From assembly GCF_030814415.1 (NCBI RefSeq), contig NZ_JAUSVB010000003.1, positions 124,001-188,000 on the forward strand: a DNA stretch of 64,000 nucleotides, read 5' to 3'. Shown in pieces: positions 1 through 7,804 of this stretch (its first letter is position 1; each line of letters starts with the position of its first letter). Origin of the DNA: Cellulomonas humilata. Its GTDB lineage: Bacteria; Actinomycetota; Actinomycetes; Actinomycetales; Cellulomonadaceae. Both the position numbers and the translations under genes were made by a program. Below the pieces are notes generated by a model. That model did no database searches, was not told the DNA's origin, and saw only the letters and a list, made by a program, of their open reading frames with translations.

Positions 1-404
1 TCACCTACATGGTGTTCACGCTGCCTTACGCGATCATCATGATGACAGGGTATTTCAATACCCTTCCCAAAGAGCTGGACGAGGCCGTCAAGGTGGATGG
101 CGCCGGGCCGTTGACCGCATTGTGGCGCATTCTCATGCCCATCTCCGTGCCCGGCCTGGTGTCCGTCGGCGTGTACACGTTCATGATCTGCTGGAACGAG
201 TTCCTGTTCGCACTGACTCTCACCCGGACAGAGGACATGCGGACCGTTCCCATCGGCATCCAGCTCCTCATGGGCCAGCACTCGTACGAATGGAACGAGA
301 TGATGGCGATGAGCATCCTCGGCTGCATTCCTGTTCTCATTCTCTTTCTCTTCTTCCAGCGCTACTTCATCGGGGGAATGACCGCCGGCGCTGTGAAGAT
401 CTAG
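1..404 (+). CDS. Carbohydrate ABC transporter permease, MalG type (3' part)
   Basis: This is the C-terminal part of an inner-membrane sugar ABC permease; the reading frame is open to the left edge (first full codon at base 3), so the start lies outside. The visible 133 residues contain three hydrophobic spans and, between the first two, the EAA cytoplasmic loop (ELDEAVKVDGAG, then PISVPG) that docks on the ATPase. The ending (GGMTAGAVKI) is typical of the MalG/UgpE family. It would import a sugar or sugar derivative. The aldolase gene begins 48 bases downstream on the same strand, so this transporter probably feeds the aldolase/kinase operon that follows. The substrate cannot be read from the sequence. 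Confidence 0.93.
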   Translation, partial: TYMVFTLPYAIIMMTGYFNTLPKELDEAVKVDGAGPLTALWRILMPISVPGLVSVGVYTFMICWNEFLFALTLTRTEDMRTVPIGIQLLMGQHSYEWNEMMAMSILGCIPVLILFLFFQRYFIGGMTAGAVKI

Positions 405-451
405 ACCCCCTCCCTGAGAAACACCCACACACAGGAAAGTTGATACACACC

Positions 452-1318
452 ATGTTGATGAACGGCCGAGACCTGCTCGCGGTGGCGAACGAGAACTACT
501 TCGCCATCCCCGCCTTCAACATCAGCGACTACGCGATGGGCAAGGGGATCTTCGAGATCTCCGAGAAGCTGAACGCCCCGCTGATCGTCGCGATCCACCC
601 CGACGAGGTGTCGCACATCGGGGGCGACGCGCTCGCGGCGCTCATCCAGCGCGCGCACCGCTCGTCCGTCCCGGTCGCCATCCACTGGGACCACGGCGGC
701 ACCTACGAGCAGGTGCTCGAGGCCATCCAGCTCGGGTTCACGTCGGCCATGATCGACGCGTCCATGCAGCCGTTCGAGGACAACGTCGCGATCACCAAGA
801 AGGTCGTCGACACCGCGCACGCCGTCGGCCTGTCGGTCGAGGGCGAGCTGGGCACCATCGGGAAGCTCGACGAGCAGGCCGAGGACGGCGTGCTCGTCGA
901 CCAGATCGCGTTCACCGACCCGGCCGAGGCCGTCGAGTACGTCCAGCGCACCGGCGTGGACAGCCTGGCCATCGCCATCGGTACCGCGCACGGTCTGTAC
1001 CCGAAGCACGTGACCCCGCAGCTGAAGCTCGACCTGCTGCAGCAGATCAAGGCGCTCCTGCCCATCCCGCTGGTGCTGCACGGCGGCTCCGGCAACCCGG
1101 ACGACGAGATCGGCCAGGCGGTCAAGCTCGGCGTGAACAAGATCAACATCTCCAGCGACATCAAGGTCGCGTACCACGACAAGATGCGAGAGGTCCTCGC
1201 GGACACCTCGCTGCGGGAGCCCAACAGCATCCAGCCGCCGTGCATCGAGGCCATGCAGGAGGTCGCCGCGCAGAAGATCCACCTGTTCGACGCCGCCGGC
1301 AAGGCCGACCTGTACTGA
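452..1318 (+). CDS. Class II (zinc) ketose-bisphosphate aldolase
   Basis: A 288-residue class II aldolase of the FbaA/GatY/KbaY family, which reversibly cleaves a ketose (bis)phosphate into DHAP and an aldehyde. Visible hallmarks are HWDHGG (catalytic Asp80, zinc ligand His81), EGELG near 131-135, GTAHG (His180) and LHGGSG (His210), the usual zinc and phosphate sites. The ATG at 452 is chosen because an AGGAAAG ribosome site precedes it; an in-frame ATG two codons later is possible. The long upstream extension of this frame runs through the permease gene and is not real. It is followed 33 bases later by the ADP-dependent kinase, suggesting a kinase-then-aldolase route for an imported sugar. 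Exact sugar specificity is not resolved. Confidence 0.93.
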   Translation: MLMNGRDLLAVANENYFAIPAFNISDYAMGKGIFEISEKLNAPLIVAIHPDEVSHIGGDALAALIQRAHRSSVPVAIHWDHGGTYEQVLEAIQLGFTSAMIDASMQPFEDNVAITKKVVDTAHAVGLSVEGELGTIGKLDEQAEDGVLVDQIAFTDPAEAVEYVQRTGVDSLAIAIGTAHGLYPKHVTPQLKLDLLQQIKALLPIPLVLHGGSGNPDDEIGQAVKLGVNKINISSDIKVAYHDKMREVLADTSLREPNSIQPPCIEAMQEVAAQKIHLFDAAGKADLY

Positions 1319-1351
1319 GCACGTCCTGACGCGAGAGAGGGCAGCCGACCG

Positions 1352-2542
1352 ATGAGCACGAGGTTCGTGCTGGGCATGGGTGGGACGGTCGACTACGAGA
1401 TCCGCTGGGACCCGACGGTGCTCGAGAAGCTCGCTGCGGAGCACGGGATCGGGCCGGAGGACCTCGACCTGGACACCCCGGTCGACTCCGTGCGCGACCT
1501 GGTGCGGAGCCTGCTCGCGTTCGTCCGCGACGGTGTCGGGGGAGAGCGGTTCGTCGCCTCCTCCGACATCGTCGAGGCCGTCGCCGCGCGGTTCGCCAAG
1601 GAGGTCACCCTCGGTGGCACCTGCGTGCGGGCGGCGATCGCGATGGACGTGCTGGGCATCCCGAGCACCATGCACCTGGTCTCGATCGACGACACGGTGC
1701 GGCGGCTGCTCCCGGCCTCGGTCGACTACGTGTCGAGCGCCGTGCAGGACACGCTCGACCCGCACCTGATCGTGCAGTACCCGGCCGGGACCCGCGTCCG
1801 GGTGGGCGACCTCGAGCTGGTGGCGCCGCACCCGAACCGCGTGATCTACGCCAACGACCCGCCGCACCGCGAGCTGCGGATCGCGGCCGACCTGCCCGAC
1901 GCGCTGCGCAGGGCGGACGTCTTCCTGCTCTCGTCGTTCAACGTGATCCAGGACCCGGCCACGCTCGAGTCCCGGCTGGCGCAGGTGCGCGACGCGATGC
2001 GGGTGCTCCCGCCGGACGCGCTCGTGGTGTTCGAGGACGCGGGCTACCACGTGCCGGCCCTGAGCCGCCGCGTGCGTGACGAGATGGTGTGGTCGGCGGA
2101 CATCTACAGCCTCAACGAGGACGAGATGCAGGCCTACCTGGGGCGCACGGTCGACCTGCTCGACGCGCCGACCGTCGCGAAGGCCGTGCGGGAGCTGCAC
2201 GAGGTGGTCCCGGCGCCGACGCTGGTGGTGCACACCAAGTACTGGGCGCTGGCGGTCGGGGCGCGGGCCACCCAGCTCCGGCCGGCGCTCGTCGGCGGGA
2301 TCACGATGGCGAGCACCCGCTACTGGATGGGTGACGGCTTCACGACCGAGGACTACGCCGCGACGGCCTCCCTGACGCCCGGCACGACCGCGCAACGGCT
2401 CGTGTCCGACGTCGCCGACCTGCTCGGACCCGACGCGTGCGTGGTGCCGGCGCTCGACCTGACCGGCGTCGCGACACCGACGACGATCGGGCTCGGCGAC
2501 TCGTTCGTCGGCGGCTTCCTCGCCGCGCTGGACCGGCGATGA
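1352..2542 (+). CDS. ADP-dependent phosphofructokinase/glucokinase family kinase
   Basis: A 396-residue member of the ADP-specific PFK/glucokinase family (ribokinase fold), best known from archaea. Supporting motifs are the N-terminal LGMGGTVDYEI, a GGTCVRAAIAM segment near 88-98, SSFNVIQDP, the family signature SLNEDEM at 253-259, VHTKYWAL, and the C-terminal GLGDSFVGGF with the likely catalytic base Asp383. It would use ADP to phosphorylate a sugar phosphate that the neighbouring aldolase then splits. It overlaps the next gene by an ATGA, so translation is probably coupled. Bacterial members are uncommon and their substrates are poorly defined. Phosphate-donor use is inferred from family membership, not seen. 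Confidence 0.85.
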   Translation: MSTRFVLGMGGTVDYEIRWDPTVLEKLAAEHGIGPEDLDLDTPVDSVRDLVRSLLAFVRDGVGGERFVASSDIVEAVAARFAKEVTLGGTCVRAAIAMDVLGIPSTMHLVSIDDTVRRLLPASVDYVSSAVQDTLDPHLIVQYPAGTRVRVGDLELVAPHPNRVIYANDPPHRELRIAADLPDALRRADVFLLSSFNVIQDPATLESRLAQVRDAMRVLPPDALVVFEDAGYHVPALSRRVRDEMVWSADIYSLNEDEMQAYLGRTVDLLDAPTVAKAVRELHEVVPAPTLVVHTKYWALAVGARATQLRPALVGGITMASTRYWMGDGFTTEDYAATASLTPGTTAQRLVSDVADLLGPDACVVPALDLTGVATPTTIGLGDSFVGGFLAALDRR

Positions 2543-3483
2543 CGACCTGGGGCGAGCTCACCGACGACGGTCGGGTCTCCCAGCCCGAGGCGCTCGCGAG
2601 CGTCGACGTGCGCGGGGGCGTGATCGCCGTCCGCCTGGCCGGAGGGCTCGCGTTCGACGTCCTGCCGGACCGGGGGCTGGACCTCGGAGCGACGTGGTGG
2701 GGGTCGACGCCCGTCGCGTGGCGGTCCCCGAACCCGGCCGACCCGGGCCCCGGGCGCGACTGGGAGTCGCGGTTCCTCGGCGGGCTCCTGGCCACGTGCG
2801 GTCCCGACAACATCGGCGAGCCGCGCGGCTCGTCGGGTCAGCACGGCACCCACCACCTGACCCCCGCGGTCGACGTGCGCTGGTCGCGCGAGCGGGTGGC
2901 CGACACCTGGCAGGTGCGCGTGACGGGCACGGTCGCGCACACCTCGCTGGGTGGCCCCCGCATCCTCGTCGAGCGGTCGGTGGTGGCGTCCACGGGCACG
3001 TCGGCCGTCGAGGTCAGTGACGTCGTGCGCAACGTCGGCGACCAGCCCGTCGGCGTCCCGCTGCTCTACCACGTCAACCTCGGCGCACCCTTCCTGCGGC
3101 CGGGTGCACGCCTGGACGTGGATGCCGACGAGTGGGCCGTCCGGGAGCCGCTCCCGGCGGACCGCCACCCGTTGGTCACCCCGGAGCCCGCACCCGGCCT
3201 CGCCCCCGTGGTCGCCGAACACCTCGGCGTGCGGGGCGCGCGGGCCACCCTCGTCGGTGACGAGCAGTTCCCCGACCTCGTCGTGACCTGGACCGGCGAC
3301 ACCCTGCCCCGGCTCTGTACCTGGAGCTGGCCGGCGAGCAACGCGTACGTGCTCGGCGTCGAACCCACCAACGCCCCGCTGTTCGGCCCGGAGCGGGACC
3401 TGCCGCACGCGGGCGCGCCGGTCCTCGAGCCCGGCGCTACCTGGCGCACGGGCGTCCGCATCGCCGTCGAAGGGCTTACATGA
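2539..3483 (+). CDS. Aldose 1-epimerase-like protein (DUF4432)
   Basis: A 314-residue protein of the DUF4432 group of galactose-mutarotase-like beta-sandwich proteins. Visible features are the DVLPDRGLDLG segment near residues 40-50, the GLLATCGPDNIGEP block around 82-95, GTHHLTP, LLYHVNLGAPFL near 175-186 and EPTNAPLF towards the end, all typical of sugar epimerases that bind the pyranose with His/Glu residues. The start is the ATG overlapping the kinase stop (ATGA), and the stop overlaps the next gene the same way. In this operon it probably interconverts anomers of the imported sugar or its phosphate. Activity of DUF4432 proteins is largely untested, so the epimerase call is from fold only. 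Confidence 0.82.
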   Translation: MTTWGELTDDGRVSQPEALASVDVRGGVIAVRLAGGLAFDVLPDRGLDLGATWWGSTPVAWRSPNPADPGPGRDWESRFLGGLLATCGPDNIGEPRGSSGQHGTHHLTPAVDVRWSRERVADTWQVRVTGTVAHTSLGGPRILVERSVVASTGTSAVEVSDVVRNVGDQPVGVPLLYHVNLGAPFLRPGARLDVDADEWAVREPLPADRHPLVTPEPAPGLAPVVAEHLGVRGARATLVGDEQFPDLVVTWTGDTLPRLCTWSWPASNAYVLGVEPTNAPLFGPERDLPHAGAPVLEPGATWRTGVRIAVEGLT

Positions 3484-4466
3484 GACCGCTGTTCCTGCCC
3501 GCCAACCAGCCCGCCGACAGGTTCTACGCGGGAGGTCGGCAGATCGCCGACCTGCGCGGGACCGGGCCGGCGGCGAGCCACGAGCCCGAGGACTGGGTGG
3601 GTTCGGCCACGTCGGTGTTCGGGCACGAGCCCGTCGGGCTGACCGTGCTGCCCGACGGCCGGCTGCTCCGCGACGCGATCGACGCCGACCCGGTCGCGTG
3701 GCTCGGCGCCGAGCACGTCGCCGCCTACGGCTCCGACCCCGAGCTGCTGGTCAAGCTGCTGGACGCGGGCCAGCGCCTGCCCGTGCACGCCCACCCCGCC
3801 GTCCCGTTCGCCGCCGAGCACCTGGGTCTGGCGCACGGCAAGACCGAGGCATGGGTGGTGCTCGAGCCCGCCCGGGTGCACCTCGGGTTCACGCGGGACA
3901 TCGGCGTCGACGAGCTGGCCGGCTGGGTGCGGACGCAGGACACCGGCGCGATGCTCGGCGCCATGCACGTCCTCGACCTCGCCGCCGGCGACGCCGTCCT
4001 GGTCCCCGCCGGGCTCCCGCACGCGATCGGGCACGGCGCGCTCGTCGTCGAGCTGCAGGAGCCGACCGACCTGTCGATCCTGCTGGAGTGGTCCGGGTTC
4101 CCGATCGACGGGGTCGCCGACGGGCACCTGGGCCTCGGGTTCGACGTCGCGCTCGCGGCCGTCGACCGTCGTGGCTGGTCCGCCGACGAGATCGCGCGTC
4201 TGCGCGGCGCGACCGCGGCGTCGTCGGGGGACCTGCTGCCCGACGCGGCGGCGTTCTTCCGCGTGGAGCGGTGGACCGGTCCGCGGGAGCTCGACGCGGG
4301 CCTCGCGGTGCTCGTCGTGGTCGACGGTGCAGGCACGCTCGTCGCCGACGGCGAGTCCTTGCCGCTGCGTCGGGGACACACGGTGCTCCTGCCCGCTGTT
4401 GCCGGGCCGGTCACGCTCGAGGGGGACGACCTCCAGGTCGTCGTCTGCCGCCCGCCCCGTCCGTAG
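3480..4466 (+). CDS. manA: Class I mannose-6-phosphate isomerase-like protein
   Basis: A 328-residue cupin-fold phosphomannose isomerase relative (aldose-ketose isomerisation, cytoplasmic). The N-terminal half carries the zinc site: LPVHAHPAVPF near 100-110 and HGKTEAWVVL near 118-127, followed by the second cupin motif with VPAGLPHAIGHGA around 177-190. It is shorter than classical ManA (about 390-420), matching the short ManA-like proteins of sugar operons. The start overlaps the epimerase stop (ATGA). It closes the operon; about 107 bases separate it from the phosphatase gene. It likely supplies the ketose form for the kinase and aldolase. Whether mannose-6-phosphate itself is the substrate is unknown. 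Confidence 0.85.
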   Translation: MRPLFLPANQPADRFYAGGRQIADLRGTGPAASHEPEDWVGSATSVFGHEPVGLTVLPDGRLLRDAIDADPVAWLGAEHVAAYGSDPELLVKLLDAGQRLPVHAHPAVPFAAEHLGLAHGKTEAWVVLEPARVHLGFTRDIGVDELAGWVRTQDTGAMLGAMHVLDLAAGDAVLVPAGLPHAIGHGALVVELQEPTDLSILLEWSGFPIDGVADGHLGLGFDVALAAVDRRGWSADEIARLRGATAASSGDLLPDAAAFFRVERWTGPRELDAGLAVLVVVDGAGTLVADGESLPLRRGHTVLLPAVAGPVTLEGDDLQVVVCRPPRP

Positions 4467-4573
4467 GTCCCGGCTCGGGATGCGCGTTCACCCGAACGGT
4501 CGAACCATGGACGGCACGGTCGAGAAGCGCGCCGACGTCGAGAGGGACAACGAAGTCCGAGGGACGGCACACG

Positions 4574-5878
4574 ATGCTCAACTCACGACACACATGGTTA
4601 GGAGCCGGCAGCGTTGCCGTGCTCGCAGCAGCTGGGCTCACGACGACCGGGATCGCCGGGGGCGGTGACGGCCGGGACAACGGGCAAGGTGGCGGCCGGG
4701 CCGTCGCCAAGAACGTGATCTTCATGGTGGGCGACGGCCTGAGCATCGCGGCCCGGGACGCCACCCGGCTGGCGACCGTCGGCAAGGACGGGCAGCTGCA
4801 GATGGACTCGCTGCGGTACGCCGGCTGGACCTACACCGACTCGCTGGACCCCGAGGAGGCCGTCACCGACTCGGCCGCCGCCGCCACGGCGTTCGCCACC
4901 GGGTTCCGCACGTACAACGGGGCCGTCTCGGTCGACGTGAACGGCAACGCGGTGAAGACGCTCCTGGAGCACGCGAGGGACCTGCGCAAGGCGACCGGGC
5001 TTGTCACGACGGCCCAGGTCACGGACGCGACGCCCGCCGCGTTCGGCTCCCACGTCCCCGACCGGGGCACGCAGACCGAGATCGCCCGGCAGTTCCTCGA
5101 GGAGACCAAGCCCGACGTCATCCTCGGCGGCGGCGAGGACTGGTGGTACCCCGTGGGCGACCCGGGTGCGTACCCGGACGACCCCGCCGACCCGCGGCCC
5201 GAGGTCAGCAAGAGCACGATCGGGAACCTCGTCGAGCTGGCCGAGGGGCAGGGCTACGACTACGTCAGCACCCCCGACGAGCTCGCCGCTACCCGGTCCG
5301 ACAAGGTGCTCGGGCTGTTCGCCAACGAGGAGATGTTCGAGCAGTTCCCGGAGGGCCAGGGCGACGAGTACGCGCCCGTGGTCCCGCTCACGACGATGAC
5401 CGCGAAGGCGCTCGACGTCCTCTCGCGCGACCGGCAGGGGTTCTTCCTCCTGGTCGAGGAGGAGGCCATCGACGAGTTCGCGCACGCCAACAACGCCGAG
5501 CGCACTATCCAGGCCGGACAGGCGCTGGACGCGACAGTGGCGCTGGTGCGGGAGTACGTCGCGAAGCACCCCGACACCCTGGTGGTCATCGTCGGTGACC
5601 ACGAGACGGGTGGGCTGGCGATCGAGAACGTCTCCGGCGCCGACGAGTCCGGCGATCCCGCCAGCACCGACCCCGCCGTCGTGCAGAGCCTCGAGGACGG
5701 GCCGTTCCCGATCGCGAACAGCGACCTGGAGTTCACGGTCGACTGGACGACCGGGAGGCACACCGGTGCGGCGACGCCGTTGACGGCCGAGGGCCCACGG
5801 GCCGAGCGGCTGGCGCGGGCGCAGGACAACACGGACGTGTTCACGGTGGTCCTGGACGCGATGCGCGGCAAGCGCTGA
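4574..5878 (+). CDS. Secreted alkaline phosphatase (PhoA superfamily)
   Basis: A 434-residue exported metal-dependent phosphomonoesterase. Residues 1-30 form a signal peptide (short basic start, hydrophobic AGSVAVLAAAGLTTTGIAG). Catalytic signatures are FMVGDG near 50 (metal Asp), VTDSAAAATA with nucleophile Ser100, LVEEEAIDEFAHANN (metal ligands Glu297, Asp300, His304), VGDHETGG (Asp342, His343) and TGRHTG (His396). The ATG at 4574 is picked because it opens the signal peptide; the frame continues far upstream only as a shadow of the manA-like gene. It would release phosphate outside the cell. A strong hairpin follows 6 bases after the stop. Confidence 0.93.
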   Translation: MLNSRHTWLGAGSVAVLAAAGLTTTGIAGGGDGRDNGQGGGRAVAKNVIFMVGDGLSIAARDATRLATVGKDGQLQMDSLRYAGWTYTDSLDPEEAVTDSAAAATAFATGFRTYNGAVSVDVNGNAVKTLLEHARDLRKATGLVTTAQVTDATPAAFGSHVPDRGTQTEIARQFLEETKPDVILGGGEDWWYPVGDPGAYPDDPADPRPEVSKSTIGNLVELAEGQGYDYVSTPDELAATRSDKVLGLFANEEMFEQFPEGQGDEYAPVVPLTTMTAKALDVLSRDRQGFFLLVEEEAIDEFAHANNAERTIQAGQALDATVALVREYVAKHPDTLVVIVGDHETGGLAIENVSGADESGDPASTDPAVVQSLEDGPFPIANSDLEFTVDWTTGRHTGAATPLTAEGPRAERLARAQDNTDVFTVVLDAMRGKR

Positions 5879-5883
5879 GAGGG

Positions 5884-5921
5884 GACGAGGGCGGCTGCGC
5901 GGATGCGCAGCCGCCCTCGTC
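5884..5921. terminator. Bidirectional hairpin terminator
   Basis: Perfect 17-bp inverted repeat (5884-5900 with 5905-5921) around a GGAT loop, lying between the convergent alkaline phosphatase and alpha/beta hydrolase genes. No U-run is present, as is common in GC-rich actinobacteria. Its position 6 bases from one stop and 9 from the other supports termination in both directions. Confidence 0.85.
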
Positions 5922-5929
5922 GTCGGCGC

Positions 5930-6754
5930 TCAGGAGCGGATGAACTCCAGGATGTCGGCGTTGATCGTCGCGGCCTCCGTGGTCGGCATCCCGTGCGGGA
6001 ACCCGGCGTACGTCTTCAGCGTGCCGTTCTGCAGCAGCTCGGCCGACAGGGGGCCGGAGTCGGCGTAGGGGACCACCTGGTCGTCGTCGCCGTGCATGAC
6101 GAGCACGGGGACGGTGATCTTCTTCAGGTCCTCCGTGAAGTCGGTCTGGGAGAACGCGACGATGCCGTCGTAGTGCGCCTTCGCGCCGCCCATCATCCCC
6201 TGGCGCCACCAGTTCTCGATGATCGCCTCGGAGGGCTCGCGGCCCGGGCGGTTGTACCCGTAGAACGCGGTGGACGGCAGGTCGCGGTAGAAGTTCGACC
6301 GGTTGGTGGCCACCTGCTCCTGCAGCCCGTCGAACACGCTCTTCGGCAGGCCGCCGGGGTTGGCGTTGGTCTGCACCATGATCGGCGGGACGGCGGCGAT
6401 GAGCACGGCCTTGGCGACGCGGCTCTCACCGTGCCGGGCGATGTAGTGCACGACCTCGCCGCCACCGGTCGAGTGCCCGATGTGGACGGCGTCGTGCAGG
6501 TTCAGGTGCTCGGTGAGCGCCGCCAGGTCGTCGGCGTAGTGGTCCATGTCGTGGCCGTCGCTCGTCTGCGTGGACCGCCCGTGGCCGCGGCGGTCGTGCG
6601 CGATGACGCGGTAGCCGTGCTGGAGGAAGAACAGCAGCTGGGTGTCCCAGTCGTCGGCCGACAGCGGCCAGCCGTGGCTGAACACGAGCGGCTGACCCGA
6701 GCCCCAGTCCTTGTAGAAGATCTCCGTGCCGTCCGTCGTGGTGATGGTGCCCAT
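5930..6754 (-). CDS. Alpha/beta hydrolase, non-heme chloroperoxidase-like
   Basis: A 274-residue alpha/beta-hydrolase fold enzyme of the cofactor-free haloperoxidase/esterase group. Visible are the oxyanion segment [13 protein letters not shown] near 26-37, HDRRGHGRS at 53-61, nucleophile elbow GHSTGGG with Ser95, the acid in [10 protein letters not shown] (about 223-231) and the catalytic His in FPHGMP near 253. The combination W-P-L-S-A-D-D-W is characteristic of the non-heme chloroperoxidase family, whose members act as esterases or perhydrolases. It is a monocistronic minus-strand gene, convergent with the phosphatase. The physiological substrate is unknown. Confidence 0.9.
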   Translation of the reverse strand: MGTITTTDGTEIFYKDWGSGQPLVFSHGWPLSADDWDTQLLFFLQHGYRVIAHDRRGHGRSTQTSDGHDMDHYADDLAALTEHLNLHDAVHIGHSTGGGEVVHYIARHGESRVAKAVLIAAVPPIMVQTNANPGGLPKSVFDGLQEQVATNRSNFYRDLPSTAFYGYNRPGREPSEAIIENWWRQGMMGGAKAHYDGIVAFSQTDFTEDLKKITVPVLVMHGDDDQVVPYADSGPLSAELLQNGTLKTYAGFPHGMPTTEAATINADILEFIRS

Positions 6755-6826
6755 GAACGTCCTCCCGTGGCTCGGTCCAGCTGACTCTCCCGAGCGTAGG
6801 TGTGGCTCACAGGCTCCGCGACAGGG

Positions 6827-7135
6827 TCAGCCGGCGGCGGCGACCCGCTGCCGCACGAGCTCGACCAGCCGGCCGACGTTCAGGGTCCACCCGACGCCGA
6901 ACACGCGCGGGCTGATCAGGTGCGCACCCTCGGGGTCCCACATGCGCTCCTTGACGCGCGCGAGGGTCGGGACGCGGAAGTCGTAGGGCACGAAGCCCAG
7001 GACGCCGTTCCACGTCCGTTCCTCGGGCGGCGTCCGCAGCTCCTTGACGACGGCGGCGACCGCCAGCGCCAGCGTGATCAGCCGGATGATCTTCTGGAGG
7101 TCCATCCCTGTCGCGCGCTCGTCCTGCGATGCCAT
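6827..7135 (-). CDS. Small DUF5808-like protein
   Basis: A 102-residue protein with one hydrophobic helix near residues 15-30 (IIRLITLALAVAAVV), a middle TWNGVLGFVPYDFRVPTL segment and a C-terminal part with PRVFGVGWTLNVGRL. The last block resembles the DUF5808 signature (a Gly-Trp-Thr-Leu-Asn-x-Gly core) found in small actinobacterial membrane-associated proteins. No function is known. It lies between the hydrolase and the TetR gene on the same strand with 50 bases to the latter, so it may be cotranscribed with the regulator. The family match is from memory of the motif only. Confidence 0.7.
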   Translation of the reverse strand: MASQDERATGMDLQKIIRLITLALAVAAVVKELRTPPEERTWNGVLGFVPYDFRVPTLARVKERMWDPEGAHLISPRVFGVGWTLNVGRLVELVRQRVAAAG

Positions 7136-7185
7136 CTCGACTCCCTCGTCGGCGGGTGATCACCCCATCGTCCACCCGGGGGTGG

Positions 7186-7749
7186 TCAGCCTTCCAGCAC
7201 CCCGTCGAGCAGCGCCAGCGCCTGGGCCACCGCATCTCGGGCCTCGTCGTCGGTGACAGCCGTCGCGACGACGCCGTAGACCATGCGCTGCAGCAGCAGG
7301 ACGTCGGCGACGGTGAGGTGGGCGGAGACGAGACCGGCCGACTGCGCGCGCGGCAGGGTGGCCGCGACGAGGGCGGGCAGCCGGTCGGCGAGGTCGGTCT
7401 CGGCCAGGTCGTGCCGTGCCGCCAGGAACATCTCGACGAACGCGGACTCCTCGACCGTGAGCTCCAGGAGCCGCGTCCAGAGGCGGCCGAACGCGCCCGC
7501 GTCCGGCTCGGCGGCGAGGGCCTCGAGCTCGACGAAGTGCTGCTCGAACACCTCGAGAGCGAGGTCGAGCCGCGTCGGGAAGTGCCGGTACAGAACGCCT
7601 TGACCCACACCGGCCTCCTGCGCGATGGCGCTGAGCGGGGCGCGGTACCCGCGCTCGGCGAACACGCGACGGGCTGCGTCGAGCAGGGCGCGGCGGTTCT
7701 CCGGCGCGGCGGCGGGGCCACGGTTGCTTCCGCGGGTCGCGTTGGGCAT
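7186..7749 (-). CDS. TetR/AcrR family transcriptional regulator
   Basis: A 187-residue repressor with an N-terminal TetR helix-turn-helix: RRALLDAARRVFAERGY (about 18-35), then APLSAIAQEAGVGQGVLYRHF (37-57). The remainder is the all-helical ligand-binding and dimer domain. It is divergent from the KstD-like flavoprotein gene with 55 bases between starts, and a CCGGACA/TGTCCGG palindrome sits in that gap, so it probably represses both itself and the flavoprotein and is released by a lipid- or steroid-like ligand. The ligand is inferred only from the neighbour. Confidence 0.93.
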   Translation of the reverse strand: MPNATRGSNRGPAAAPENRRALLDAARRVFAERGYRAPLSAIAQEAGVGQGVLYRHFPTRLDLALEVFEQHFVELEALAAEPDAGAFGRLWTRLLELTVEESAFVEMFLAARHDLAETDLADRLPALVAATLPRAQSAGLVSAHLTVADVLLLQRMVYGVVATAVTDDEARDAVAQALALLDGVLEG

Positions 7750-7766
7750 GCTGTCATCCTAGACAT

Positions 7767-7784
7767 CCGGACACTGTTGTCCGG
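7767..7784. promoter_or_regulatory. Probable TetR operator
   Basis: Inverted repeat CCGGACA (7767-7773), 4-base spacer, TGTCCGG (7778-7784), centred in the 55-base gap between the divergent TetR and flavoprotein genes. The size and symmetry fit a TetR-dimer site, placed to block both promoters. It begins 18 bases from the TetR start codon and ends 20 bases before the flavoprotein ATG. Confidence 0.7.
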
Positions 7785-7804
7785 TTACCTCGAAGGAGCG
7801 GTGA

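Noticed and set aside
401-2395. A 664-codon minus-strand frame over the aldolase and kinase
   Set aside because: High-GC antisense shadow with Arg/His/Val bias and no recognisable motif; the plus strand carries well-conserved enzymes.
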